DNA of 64,000 bases from Paracamarosporium sp. OC-R06-R3 (taxonomy: Eukaryota; Ascomycota; Dothideomycetes; Pleosporales; Didymosphaeriaceae). The notes beneath the pieces are model-generated. The model searched no databases, was not told the DNA's origin, and saw only the letters and a list, made by a program, of their open reading frames with translations. A program made the translations under genes and the position numbers. Positions 32,462 through 44,148 of this stretch are shown one piece after another; position 1 is the stretch's first letter, and each line of letters starts with the position of its first letter. The stretch covers positions 124,279 through 188,278 of the forward strand of contig JACVRA010000099.1 of the NCBI GenBank assembly GCA_019828545.1. Reading direction: 5' to 3'.

Positions 32462-33385
32462 GTTTCGACTTCACTAAATAGAATCAAGACAGATAAGAGA
32501 GAGTATAGGGTCAGAAAACTTTGTGGAAATCAGAGGGACATGAAAAGCACACGAGGGGTAGGACTGGAATGTAGGGCTAGCGCAGGCATGTGATCTCTTC
32601 CCACACTTTCGTTGAGCTCGATATATCTGGGGTATCTTCCAGGGTGTCCCTTTGGGCGAATTGAAACGTCGCAAAAGATCTAGGGGCCGGCTGCGCAGGA
32701 CCGTGGCTGAAAACCTAAGGTCCAAATCGAGTTTCAGATAAAGTCGGACGCAGTACTATTACAGCTTCAGAAGGCTTGCAATGATAGAAGGAGTGCGAGG
32801 CTGGAGTTGCCCAATGACGACATTGGTGGAGTCTCGATAGTGTGACTGGCGTGGAGGCAGCAGGCGTACGGCATGAATCAGCGAGGCTTAGCGAACGTCT
32901 GCTCAACGTGCAGCCGTTGGGCATCTGCCAATCAACAATAACGGCACTTTGACGTTTTTGCCAGATTTGGCCGACGGAAGTCGGAGGCGCGGTGCAGCCG
33001 TTTTCCCCACCTCTCTTTCACGCCACGAAGGATTCCCCGCATCCTGTTAGGGATTGCATCGCGATCCGCCAGTGAATGCTCCCAGAAATATTGGCGGACA
33101 GCAGCCAGCTTCTGTTTTTGGCTACATTCGTAACCTACACCGAGGTCTGTGGCTAGCGCATATGACAACGCGCAAGCGTACAATATCACTACAAGTATTC
33201 GTTGGAGCAATCAATAATCGTGCGCATCCCGAGTGTCCCGCACTAGCATCACTGTAACGCATAGGTGTTGGATAAATCTTGGCCGAGCTTGTGCCTCGGT
33301 CTCTTCCTTTGACCTCACAATCTCTATTTTAGACTCGTACCCTTCGAACTGGGCGACCTCAGCTGGCCTCTGCACATTGCTCACC
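32462..33385. promoter_or_regulatory. Divergent promoter region, GH20 and P450 genes
   Basis: 924 bp between the two start codons; no gene supported. Overlapping frames on both strands show no family resemblance. Confidence 0.4.
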
Positions 33386-35024
33386 ATGCTGGAATTATAC
33401 GGAACCACCATCTCGACGCCCCAACTGTTTGGCGGCCTTCTTATTCTCTACATCGGTTATACGATAGCTGCCAAATTCTCTTACAATGCGCAACTCCGCA
33501 AGCTTGGTGCGCGAGCGCCTGTTCGAGGAACGTGGCTGCCTTTCCAACTTGACCTGGCCTACTCCATCATCAAATCGGCTCTCGACGACAGGATGTATGA
33601 ATTTTGGGTGCACACGTTCAAGACTTACTCTCGTACTGGCTGCTACACGGTTGAAAGTGGCATAGGCGAGCGGGTAATAATGACGGCTGATCCTGAGAAC
33701 ATCAAAGCGATTCTGGCAACCCAGTTCAAAGAATACGGCAAAGGGGAGCAATTCCACAAAGACTTCAAAGACTTCCTGGGAGATGGTGCGTTTGTATATT
33801 CAATACATACAGTAGTGGTAACTAATGTGGAAAGTAAACAGGCATATTCAACGTCGACGGACAACTGTGGCACGAATCACGACAGTTGATTCGCCCACAA
33901 TTTATCAAAGACCGGCTGAGCGATATTGACATTTTTGAAGAACATGTACAGAAGCTGATGATCAAGTTGGGTGAGGGGGAGGTGGATGTGATGGACATGT
34001 TCTTCAGATTCACTCTCGATGCCGCGACTCACTTCCTACTGGGCAGCGACATTGGAAGCTTGGAACATCCCCAAACGTCTTTCGCCGACGCCTTCACCCG
34101 CGTCCAACACGTTCAGGGTTTGATAGCTAGGATTGGGTAGGCAAAACCAGCTTCAGATGCATCGCGCACGGCTAATTGTACCTTTGCAGTCCGTTGAATC
34201 AGTTCATACCCCGCAAGCGCATGGGTTTTTACTCCTCTCTAAAGACTTTGGATGACTTTGTCAACATGTACATCGAAAAGTCACTCGCTCTCTCTCCTAG
34301 TGAGCTTGAGGAGAAGAGCAAGCATGACTCAGGTTACACGTTTCTGCATGCAATTGCAGGCTACACACGCGACAGAAAAGTTTTGCGCGACCAGCTGGTG
34401 TCCATTCTTCTTGCTGGCCGAGACACCACGGCGTGCACTTTGACGTGGGCTATCTACGAAATGTCTCGCCAGCCTCAGATAGTTGCAAAACTCCGCCGGG
34501 AGATCATTGAGCAAGTTGGTCTTGAGCGGCAGCCAACATACCAGGACCTCAAAGACATGAAGTACCTCTCGCACATCATAAACGAAACCTTACGTCTCTA
34601 CCCAGTCGTCCCTTACAACGTCCGTGTTGCACTGCAGGATACTACCCTGCCGGTTGGCGGAGGACCCGACGGCACTCAACCTATCGCTATACTGAAAAAT
34701 ACACCAATTGGCTATTCGACTCTTGTAATGCAGCGTCGCCCTGATCTTTATCCACCTCTGAGCTCGGGTTTCCCTGCCGTGGATGAATTTTGTCCTGAGC
34801 GGTGGGACAATTGGACACCAAAGAGCTGGACATATGTGCCGTTCAATGGAGGGCCGAGGATATGTATCGGACAACAATTCGCTCTTACGGAGATGGGTTA
34901 TACTATTGTCAGGTTGTTTCAGAGGTTTGAGACAGTGGAAAACCGCATGGGAGGTCAACTTGCAGGTTTGCATGCCGATATCGTGTTGCAGCCATCGAAC
35001 CCAGTCAAGGTGCTCTTTAAGTAG
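33386..35024 (+). CDS. Cytochrome P450, CYP52-like
   Basis: Exons 33386-33785, 33842-34136 and 34190-35024 (introns 56 and 53 bp) encode 509 residues. An N-terminal hydrophobic helix (LFGGLLILYIGYTIAA) anchors it in the ER membrane. Motifs: WHESRQLIRPQF (C-helix), I-helix LLAGRDTTACTL, K-helix ETLR, PERW, and the heme loop FNGGPRICIGQQFAL with the ligand Cys near residue 457. The sequence around the heme and the RPQF motif resemble the CYP52 clan, whose yeast members omega-hydroxylate alkanes and fatty acids. Filamentous fungi have many such paralogues of unknown substrate. The nearest neighbours (GH20, HET) do not point to a biosynthetic cluster. Start chosen at the ATG directly before the membrane helix. 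Confidence 0.92.
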
Positions 35025-35339
35025 AACAATTCCAAAAGTGAGATGCTAGTTTTGGCTTGGAGTTTGTGAAGATCTTACTTCGTGCGAAATGCCACTATCC
35101 GGGTGTCTCATTAGTCACGTGGTGCGCCGAGCAAGTGGCGCCTCCAGCCTTGGCCCCCACGTTACCTTCGTGATTCCTGACATACGTCCACTCTTATATT
35201 TCGTTGCGCCCAGCCGAGAACACCCTCTTTTAAAAGAGCCTCGCTATTGCTTCATGCATCCTATGTTTCGCCCATACATGCTTCAGTCTTTGTCAGCCTG
35301 ATTCCCTGGATCTCAACCCAACTTTACGGTACTATAAAC
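35025..35339. promoter_or_regulatory. Short intergenic region before the HET gene
   Basis: 315 bp with an ACTATAAAC motif immediately before the ATG at 35340 (too close to be a standard TATA box for that start). No gene. Confidence 0.35.
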
Positions 35340-38208
35340 ATGAACCGTTGGCATACATCTTCGTGCGTTATTCCAAGCGTGGCTGCGCATGAAGATGGCA
35401 TACTGAGCTGCCAGTCATGCAGGATGTCCTGCCCACGGGTGGAGGAGCTAATCAGCCAGCAAAGTGGTACAAATTCTGGTCTACAACTTCCGCCGAGTCG
35501 ACCTCGAGGGCAAATGAATCTTCATTGGCCTTCCAGTGTTCAATATTATAAGATGCCAGGTGAAAGTACAAGAAGCTTTCAGAACGTTACTTCGGCTAGT
35601 ATTTCGGATCCAGAACCTCCATCTTCGTCGGTGTACGGCGACACCTTGCGAAGCAATGAGTTCCGTCTGGCTTGTCTTTCCGCCGTTTCCAATAAGGATT
35701 CTCCAATACACATCGATCTAGAAGTTTTCACGGATGACAACCATCCGGAATATGAAAGCACGTCGTATACATGGGGAGGGGAAGACAATGATACCGCACC
35801 TCGATATCCGATTTACTTTGGACCCTACTGGGATGTGCTCTTACAAACCAAAAACTGTTACTCTATGCTCCGGTTTATGCGCCCTTGGAGAGGAATACGT
35901 ATGGTTTGGGTTGATGCTATCTGCATAAACCAGTCTAATCTAGCAGAGAGAGCAGCACAAGTGGCGAAAATGCGCCAAATCTACGAGAATTGTGTCAGAG
36001 TCATCGTCTTCCTTGGGCCAGACTACGTTGAAAGCTCCAGAAATTTTCCGATATATGAATCTTTGGATTCTTCGCTCACGAAAAAACACAGCCAGGAGAG
36101 CGATAAAAATATAGACCTCTCTAAAATCCTTTCTCGGAGATACTTCAGCAGGGTTTGGGTAGGTCACCTTATTCACTATTGAATTGTATCATGTCGACTG
36201 ACACAACGAGCTCTAGGTCGTTCAGGAATTATTACTCAGCCCTCAGGCCATCATTCGAGTGGGCGATGTCGAGTTTCGGGCTGATGCGGATGTTATGAGG
36301 AAAATGAAAAAAGACTACCCCGTCGCTTGGTTCGACAACTGCAATGCACCATGGTTTCAACGTCTGGGCCAGAAGTCACTCACCGACTCACAACAAGACG
36401 ATATATATGATATTTTACGGCTAACAGCAAGCTCATGCGCATCTGACCCCCGAGACCGCATCTTCGGAGTAATCAGTTTAGCTCAATCGCCAACATTACG
36501 AACGGTTCTAGCGCCCGATTACTCATTATCTTTTGCGCATTTCTCCATTGGCTTTTTCGCTCATCTCCTAAAAAACGACCGGAGATACTGGTTTCTCTTG
36601 AGAGCAGGAATCACCTCCAATCGCACGGGAACAAAGCACGACCTACCATCATGGGTTCCTAATTGTTGGTTGGACAGGGACTGGTTCTACATACTGTCAC
36701 GACGACCAACACGGAAAGATCTAGTAACACTGAAAGATAAGATGGTTCATTCAATCGAACCATATGAAGTTGGATCTCATCAAGGGCCGGTGTTACTGCA
36801 CCGTGTTTCGAGTGGCCCCGTCCAGAACCCTGAATCTGTCGACTTTGTGGTAGAATCCACAACAGGTGCGTTGTTCACAAGGCTTACACATCTTTTTGCG
36901 TTAAAGAATGGGCTCTCCCTGAAAGAGAAATCCGGAACGCTAAACATATATTCTATTCCTGGAGATATCCCAATTACTAGTCGTGCAGGCTCTCGGCTTG
37001 TTCTAGTGACACCAGAGTTGCTCAATGTGCAAGCCGAAACAGACCATCTCTTTTTACTGGAGGGAGGCCTGTTGGCTAGGTTCTTCCAGCAATCTGGGAA
37101 GGATAGGCCGCCAGTTATATACCTGATTCTACGTCAACAAGCGTCGGTGCCGGCCGAGTACAGTCTAGTCACAACAAACATACGGTTGTACGCGCAAGTC
37201 CTTCTTGATGCTCGATACTGCGGACCCTTTGGACCTGAACAGGTGCCAACCAACCTAGACAACATGCGAAGCGCAACCAATGACGCTGAGAGCTGGTCTG
37301 TGGTAGGAGGCCCCAGTGCCATTACGCTCGCTAAGATCCAACTAAGCGTGGCGACAGCAATTGTTAAGTATCAAGAGACACTCTCTACTATCTGGTATCG
37401 GTATGATGAGGGAACACTGAAGCCAGAAGAAAAGTTCTTATATCATGATGATCATGCGGCAACTGGTGCTCATACCAGACTCTTTCTCCTTCACCAATGG
37501 CATGCATTTTTCCCAGGCATACAGAGCCCTGAGGAACTACCAAGGGTAGTATTGAAAATGTGTCAAGCCATTATCGACGACAGTAAAGTTGAACCCACAG
37601 CCTCAAACAGATATCGCGATATATTCCTCAAGGATGCTTACCTCGACTGCGTAAACAACGCGTACCAGCCGACAATCGTACATCTGCAAGATGAAAAGCA
37701 GGACAAACTTCTGGATCCAACTCATCAGTATATTCAATTCACGTTTGGGCGCGAGGAATGGGACTCGCGATTACGGAAATATTACGTTTTCCCTGAAAGC
37801 CTGAGTCTGCATACTCTTCGACACCGCCCCATATCGGACCTTTTTCGGTCGTTCTATGCATGGGAATGGAAGTACGAAGGCGATAAACGCTGGAGAGAAG
37901 CCGATGATCTGATTCAAGGGAGAACCCGAGGCGTGTCAAAGCTGCTGTTTAGGAAGAACCACTGGGCTGAGCGTGTTCTCGTTCGAATTCGGCGTAACGA
38001 AGTGCTCTCTGGCATTGAGAGATACCTTCATGATGCGTCCAAGGCTTTGAGATCGATCATGGAGACGTACGACCCGCCTCCAGATATAGACACCTTACTG
38101 GGGATGATGAGGGATGGACCGACAAAAGAGCAAGAATTCATCGGCACACCCAAGTTTATTGGCGATGTGAAGATAGACGGTAGCAGGATGATGGTCAAGA
38201 TTATATGA
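35340..38208 (+). CDS. HET-domain (heterokaryon incompatibility) protein
   Basis: Exons 35340-36158 and 36217-38208 (58-bp intron) encode 936 residues. The HET domain spans about 138-277: YESTSYTWGGED, MVWVDAICINQSNLAERAAQV, MRQIYENCVRVIVFLG, and RRYFSRVW-VVQE across the splice. In Neurospora and Podospora, HET-domain proteins trigger cell death when incompatible alleles meet; most copies are uncharacterised. N-terminal to the domain is a short Cys-containing segment (ILSCQSCRMSCPRVEEL). The C-terminal 650 residues have no recognised repeat (no WD40, ankyrin or NACHT seen) but look folded, with DPRDRIFGVISLA being a common HET-protein continuation. The first in-frame ATG is 35340. It is probably cytosolic. 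Confidence 0.92.
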
Positions 38209-38607
38209 CACTCTTGTTATTGTAGTATGCCTCATCTCGAGCAATGCCCGGATAGCTGCTAGGTTTTTGTTTTGCAATTTGGGATATGATCATCGAGTTC
38301 AAGTTAGGGGTGTGAATGTGCATGGCGCTGTTGATATATCTTCACAACGGGTAAGGGTAGGGAGGCACGTTTGTCTTTTAGTCGTACGGTAGTGTGACTT
38401 GACTTGAAGCAAAAGTAATTATTGGATATTCGTGATGCGTGGATCTCCATGGAGATGTTGTGTTGGTCTGAAATGAATTGGCTAGTCACGAATTAGCGTG
38501 GCACTACGTCAGTCAATACCCGAAACCCGCGCATCGGAAGCTGCACTCGGACAGCGCAGCATAGCTGCTCCAATTGTGCAGGAGATAGTCGTCCCCTCCA
38601 CGACACG
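38209..38607. other. Intergenic, between HET gene and alpha/beta hydrolase
   Basis: About 400 bp; nothing recognised. Confidence 0.45.
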
Positions 38608-39454
38608 ATGCCGTTCCTCCAAATCGGATACAAGAAAATACTCTACGCAGACTTGAGGCCAGAGGGGAGCGATGTTCGCGAAACCTTCATCTTCGTACAT
38701 GGGCTGGGTTCTTCACAGGACTACTACCACGCGGTAGCCTCAGGCCTACAAGCGCACAATTTCCGATGCATAACTTTTGACACGACCGGCGCGGGAAGAT
38801 CGCCGTATACGCAAATCGAACAAAGCATCTCGAGCCTTGCTGATGATGTTATCGGAATCCTAGACGCGCTGGAAGTGCCAAAAGCGATAGTGGTGGGCCA
38901 CTCGATGGGAGGGTGAGCTTCCCCTACATGTTCCCATTCACCATCCTGACTAGTTGTCCAGTATAGTCGGAGCGCATCTCGCTGCCGAGCATAGCGACCG
39001 CGTTGTGGCCGCCGTCCTCATCGGCCCAGTGTACCCAAACCCAAGTGCCATCCCCGTCTTCGAGAAGCGAATACAAACGGTAGAGAAGGAAGGCATGGAA
39101 GCAATGGCGAACACGGTACCAAACGCAGCGGTTGGGAAGCAGGCCTCGCCGCTCGCAAAGAGCTTCATCCGCGAGCTGCTCCTGGGACAAGATCCAGCGG
39201 GGTATTGCTCCAACTGCAGAGTCATCATCAACGCGAAGCCGCCTGACTATGGGAAGATCGCGGTCCCAGTGCTCATACTGGCGGGCGAGGAGGACAAGTC
39301 GGCACCGCTAGAAGGGTGCCAGAAGATGTTCACCGAGATGGGGACTAGTGAGAAGAAGCTGGAGGTCATGAAGGGTGTTGGTCACTGGCACGCACTGGAG
39401 GCGTTTGAGCAGGTGGGGCAGCACATAGTGTCCTTCTACCACGACATTCAGTGA
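38608..39454 (+). CDS. Alpha/beta hydrolase (enol-lactonase-like)
   Basis: Exons 38608-38912 and 38962-39454 (49-bp intron splitting GHSMGG-IVGAHLA) encode 265 residues. The fold signatures are the oxyanion loop FVHGLGSS, nucleophile elbow VVGHSMGG, acid region LILAGEEDKSAP and catalytic His in VGHWHALEAFE. Size and layout match the 3-oxoadipate enol-lactonase/BioH-like group. The true substrate could be an ester, lactone or epoxide-like intermediate. No signal peptide, so likely cytosolic. Confidence 0.88.
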
Positions 39455-40772
39455 GTGAGCCGTGGAACAAGCACATGCTAGACGGGCGTGGTCGCGCGGG
39501 TATGCAGAGGTGGCCATGGTTCCTCGTGATGCCCAGTGGTGGCGGTATTGGATAGTCGTTGGCGCCCCTCGATGCGTACAGCTGCATTAGACAGGCTTGG
39601 CGCGCTCCCGCGAACTGTCGCCATACTGTAGCATGTGCAATGGTAAGCAGTAAGGCAAGGGGCCGTTCTCCCACACAGCCTCCCTTCTCGTCGTCTATCG
39701 ACGCCCACCCCGGTCCCTCGGTTTCTTCGTGCGAGTTCCATAGTACATGCGCGCTTCCCAGCCTTGGGCATTCCGCAGCCACGCCACTATCGCGCCCGGC
39801 GCATCACCTGGAGTCACCAAGACTCTACTAGGGCCACAGGGCCTTGCGACTCGCTTTGAAAACCCGGCCGCTACCAGGTGACTGACTTGGCCCGACATCG
39901 CTACGCGCCATGATTCGGTCCATCCCGTTGCCCGTGCGTTTGCGGTGTGAGGTGTGGGCGAAGACGAGGCTGCGCATCGCCATTCGCATGTCTCCTGGCC
40001 GTCCACAGGGCCCATCACCAGCCCGGCCAGATGATGCTCACTGCTGTTCTTGGGAGCCTCGTTTCCGCCCCCCATAGCAAGCATGTGAAAGTCGACATCA
40101 TACTCAGCCTTCCTGTGCGACCTGAGGCATGCATCATTATTGACATATCTAGGCTTGCTGTCTTTTTTTGCTCACTTCCCGCTGATACTTCTCCATCGTC
40201 TTTTCCGCTGCGGGTCCGCTATTCCTGTTGTGCTTCCGAAGCGGATCCCAGCGCTTTCGCATCTGAGGCGGTGAAGTGCAAAGCGTCTAAATCCGCCAGT
40301 TACTGCACCTACTCGAACATTTGCAATCGCGCTTCATCCGCCTGGTGGTCCAGGTCTAGCCGCGCGAACCACTAACCTAGGGGATCTTCGTTGTTTCTAT
40401 CCGAAGCCTTGCCATTTATACCGTCTTGAGGCACCCCCGACAGACCGCACTTTTGGCACCATTGCTGCTGCTGGACCCAGCACTTTGAAATACTGGTGCG
40501 CAACTTTATGTGCGCGAAGTCTTGCTTCTTCCTTCGCCTTACGAACATTGTGTGTTCCCTTTGCTAGATCCTATTTTCTCTCTTTGTCTCAAGGTTCGCG
40601 TCCCCTAGTGAGCCAGTTAGTCTGGCCTCCTCATTTGTCGTGAAATGGCACTGACGAGTGGTGTAGAATATGCTACCCACATTTCAATAACGTTCCTTTC
40701 GGCAGTCTTGATCTACGATTTCTTTTCACCTGACAAGGCTTCGTTTCTCCTTTCGTCCCATCCGTCACCGTC
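39455..40772. other. 1.3-kb intergenic region
   Basis: Many overlapping open frames on both strands but none persuasive. The second half (40120-40770), rich in C and T, looks like promoter and leader for the gene at 40773. Confidence 0.4.
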
Positions 40773-41687
40773 ATGAACCGGACAGACAGTGCTTTCGACG
40801 AAACCTTTCGTGTCGAAGCATCTGAGGATAGATCAAAGACAATCCGCAGATGCAAGACTACCTCTAGTCAGCACCGCAAGTCTAAGAAGACTCTTGCCGA
40901 CTTCGACCCAAACGACCAAATCTCTACCCTATCAACCATACGTCCGGCATCAACGAAACCTAGTCCTACTCCTCGAAAATCAGGAGAACCGCGCCGCAAG
41001 TCCATCGCAACAACTTCGTCCAATTCCACAAAGTCACGCAGACGCGGCCATGGCTCCGCCCCATCATCCCGTCGGACGTCTTGCACCGTCATCGACCCTT
41101 CTAGACCAACGCGCCACTATCGTATCAATAGCTCCCAGACCTGCCCTGCCCTCAACCGCGACATCGACGACGTACTCGCACTTCATTTCCGTTCCTGCAG
41201 CTTGTTCCAGAATAACACATATCAACCGAGCCCCCCAAGCCCCACCATGTCCGCAAATGGCCAAAGCGTAGGCGCGGAGATTGGCGCCACGCAAGGACCC
41301 CTGCGGCAAGCGACGGCGCACGAGTCGGACTTGCCGGTAGTGAATGAGAAAGCAGGCGTAACAGCCGGAGTCGAAGATACCACTATGCATTGGATGTCGC
41401 CCTCTACCCGCAAAAGTCAGTACGAGAAGATTGACCGGGCGAACAACGGGTTTAGGGGCCTCTTGCGGAGGCTCATGCCTAGGTGTGTATCGGGGCCAGG
41501 ACCGCAGCGGTTCTACGAAGAAGAGAAGTCGGATGCAGGATCGGTTCGACGGTATCGGATGGATGTGTCTGACGAGGAGGATGCAGATGTGAAGAGTACC
41601 TCTGGTCTAAAGATGCAGCGACAGAAATTAGAAAGGTCGACGACGCACAGAGACGAGAACAGGCCGAAAATGCTTGGGTGTTTTTGA
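40773..41687 (+). CDS. Hypothetical basic low-complexity protein
   Basis: A single exon of 304 residues, unrecognised. The N-terminal half is rich in Ser, Thr, Arg and Lys (KTTSSQHRKSKKTL, TKSRRRGHGSAPSSRRTS), with many potential phosphorylation sites and nuclear-signal-like patches. A central Pro/Ser stretch (YQPSPPSPTMS) follows. Near the C-terminus a more structured block NNGFRGLLRRLMPRCVSGPG precedes an acidic region SDEEDAD and a terminal MLGCF. Such Ser/Arg-rich proteins are common in fungal genomes without known role. A long C/T-rich leader precedes the ATG. A second, overlapping frame exists, but this one is longer and ends close to a normal 3' flank. Confidence 0.55.
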   Translation: MNRTDSAFDETFRVEASEDRSKTIRRCKTTSSQHRKSKKTLADFDPNDQISTLSTIRPASTKPSPTPRKSGEPRRKSIATTSSNSTKSRRRGHGSAPSSRRTSCTVIDPSRPTRHYRINSSQTCPALNRDIDDVLALHFRSCSLFQNNTYQPSPPSPTMSANGQSVGAEIGATQGPLRQATAHESDLPVVNEKAGVTAGVEDTTMHWMSPSTRKSQYEKIDRANNGFRGLLRRLMPRCVSGPGPQRFYEEEKSDAGSVRRYRMDVSDEEDADVKSTSGLKMQRQKLERSTTHRDENRPKMLGCF

Positions 41688-42228
41688 CGATGGACAGGGT
41701 GAGTCAGGTATGACGACTGATGATGGCTTTGATATTTTGCGCTGCATGAATGGCGTTACGATACCCACGGTATGTCTTTTTTTTTCGGTTCGCTTGAGGA
41801 GGCATCCATGATACCTTGATGGTTTAGTTGAATGTTTAATACCATAGATTCATATATACGATGTTTATAGTAATGCGAGGCTTTGATCTTGATAATTCTC
41901 GTTCAGTCAGACATCACTCGCGGCTTTAATTGGCTGTGTACAAGTAGGAGGCTTTGGAAGGCTTGAAGTAATTTGACCTGGTTCGAATATATATAATATG
42001 ACTCCGAAATGCTTAGCATGTCGCATCTAACGATTATGCGTGTTCTATGCTCTACCCCATATCCTGGCTCAGAATCCAGGCGCATAGTTTCCAATACGTA
42101 CATCTGTGACATGAGGTTGTAGGCATGGAGCCACCTTAAATCACCATGAGCCAACGTAGTGTTCCCTAAAGTGAAGAGTCTACTCCTGCGCCTTTCGGTG
42201 TGTCGTAACGTCGTTCGATGAATAAATC
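41688..42228. other. Convergent 3' region
   Basis: 541 bp between the ends of the basic protein gene and the cytochrome b5 gene. It has a T-run at about 41778-41786 and is A+T-rich. No gene seen. Confidence 0.5.
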
Positions 42229-42611
42229 TCATAGCTTCGCTTCTTCCTTCACAGTCCCGACCTTGAGCTTCGGCCCGTACTTCTTCAGCACACCTTCATT
42301 GTGGTACTGCCATCCAGTCAGCTACAGCTCATTACGAAACTCGACGGTCTTGAAAATTGACCTCGCCGCATTTGCGCTACGAGAGAAATTCCATCCTGTC
42401 ATAGCAGGTGACCGGTGACCGGTAATCAACATACCTTCCAGAATTGCTTGCTTGCATCCTTGCCGCCAACCCTCTTGAGTATCTTTGCACCGCCGGGATG
42501 TTCGTCGACAAAACTCTCCAGCGCATATACGCCCCCATCGATTATGATGTACAGTCCCTTGTCAGCATCCTTATGCTCTGCGACTTGCTTCGTTGTGAAA
42601 GACTCGGACAT
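42229..42611 (-). CDS. Small cytochrome b5-like heme protein
   Basis: Exons 42611-42435 and 42306-42229 (128-bp intron, GTATGT...TGGCAG) encode 84 residues. This is essentially just the b5 domain: the first heme-ligand His lies in VDEHPGGAKIL, and the second His in YHNEGVLKKYG right after the splice junction. There is no C-terminal membrane anchor, so it should be soluble, unlike the ER cytochrome b5. Related small b5-like proteins occur in Pezizomycotina. It could donate electrons to a soluble or peripheral partner, but none is evident nearby other than the distant P450. The ATG precedes SESFTTKQVAEH, a usual b5 beginning. Confidence 0.9.
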
Positions 42612-43303
42612 GATTAGTATTAGCGGAGGAGGTGCGGGCGAGAATCGAAGGCGGGTGGGAACGCGGTCGGTCGAGAATCGCTTTGTGGTTCAGGGGTTTG
42701 ATCGCGTGGAGAGAACGTGGAGCAGAAATATAGAAATATGGTTGGGGTGGAGTAATGCGGGGACGAACTGGTAGCTGTGAGATTGAGTTGCGGGTGACTT
42801 GCTTCGGTGATGATGGCAGACGCCGACGCAGCACAACCTCGGCTTATGGATGTTACTTTCGGCCGCGTTGTGATTGGTTGAGAGATGCGCCACAGCGCAC
42901 GTGCCGGGTCACCAAAATGGACATCGGATGGCATTTCCGCTTTCGATATCAACACCAGTGGCCTTTCGTTCAACACCAAACTTGAAAGGATGATCATCAC
43001 GATTCACCTTCTTGTAAGTACTCTCACGGGCATGTCATACATGGACGTGGAACCTCCTCTTGCCATGTTTCCACTCAGTATCCAGTATTCACGATTGGAA
43101 ATATTGTGAATTCATGGTGCGTTGCAGTACTTGGTAATATTCTACAATCTTCTTTCAAATTTCTGTGCCTTGATTTCTGGTTGCCGAAGTTCTGCTGGTT
43201 CTATGCTACATCACATCAAGCCACCAAGAAAAGCTAAAGTATCGGGCCAAAATCTTGAGTTTTCATTTACTGCCTAGGAAAGAACATACAGAGATATTTC
43301 ACC
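42612..43303. promoter_or_regulatory. Intergenic: upstream of cytochrome b5
   Basis: 692 bp; overlapping frames on both strands near 42600-43000 have no family resemblance. No further signal recognised. Confidence 0.4.
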
Positions 43304-43858
43304 ATGACAAAATCAACTAATATGGCGAAATGGATGTTTTCTGTCATGACAAGGAGAAGAACAGAGACAACTCGTACCGCATCAGATTATCCGAAATCCA
43401 TCATCGAAGCTTCTTTCTATATCACCGAAGCATTTCCCACAACAACTATTCCCAAGACTGACGAGACTATTCCGTTCAAGCAAGCTTCCAAGCCTCAGTC
43501 ATCTTGCCGTATGTGGCTGGATGTTCCCAATATTCGACCAAGAAGAATAAATCTCTGGGGCGACCAAACAGGCTGGAGACGTTTGCACGGCCTCTGTATT
43601 GATATTCCAGCTTTCCCAGCCATCATTCGAAAGACGCCTATGTTGAGTCGGTTGGAGCCGACAGCTACGACGGCAGTCGACTTGGCTGAGCCTCAGGATC
43701 AGCTTTCGAGGATGGACCCAAGTAAATGCTTGCAACCGAGGCCGAATAAATTCCACCTGGATACCCAATACGATCGAATAGTCTCAAATGCAGTAAAATG
43801 TCCCCCCTTTGTTTTGCCACAAGCTTTGATTCGGACGATACCCAAGTTTTACAATTGA
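43304..43858 (+). CDS. Possible hypothetical protein
   Basis: An uninterrupted 184-residue frame whose first ATG has a good context (CACCATGAC). No domain, signal peptide or repeat is recognised. Composition is balanced but unusual (MTRRRTETTRTASDYPKS near the start, Pro-rich end). It could be a lineage-specific gene or chance. The flanks show no strong promoter or splice pattern to decide. Confidence 0.35.
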   Translation: MTKSTNMAKWMFSVMTRRRTETTRTASDYPKSIIEASFYITEAFPTTTIPKTDETIPFKQASKPQSSCRMWLDVPNIRPRRINLWGDQTGWRRLHGLCIDIPAFPAIIRKTPMLSRLEPTATTAVDLAEPQDQLSRMDPSKCLQPRPNKFHLDTQYDRIVSNAVKCPPFVLPQALIRTIPKFYN

Positions 43859-44148
43859 GCTACTTCGGATCTACAAAAGACGTACCAGGAGAGCTAAAGG
43901 CGGGACTTTGAGCTTACTCAAGGGAATATCAGAAATCTTAATCAGCAAGTAGTGTTATATAATCGTTTAAGTTAAGAGAGTCGAGCAACGACGATCCTGA
44001 CGGTAAGGCATCTCTTGTTCTGTAGAGGAGAGAGCAAGCGGCAGCGGATTAAGTGTATAACCGATAGCTATGAGCTATCTTGATTATAAGAATAATGCAC
44101 GAAAAACTTGTTTTTATTGATACAATGCAGATCCTAGAATGGTCGAGT

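Noticed and set aside
11042..37838. The 10-mer CCATATCGGA occurs at 11042, 11263, 19371 and 37829; the 11263 copy is the tRNA-Glu 5' end.
   Set aside because: One copy lies inside the HET coding region, flanks do not match beyond the core, and no repeat boundaries can be drawn. Chance is the simplest explanation.
32000..39500. A secondary-metabolite cluster around the P450.
   Set aside because: No polyketide synthase, NRPS, terpene cyclase, prenyltransferase, cluster-type transporter or zinc-cluster regulator is present in the window.
39366..40375. Several frames of 90-142 codons on both strands between the hydrolase and the basic protein.
   Set aside because: They overlap one another with biased composition typical of G+C-rich shadows; no splice pattern or domain.
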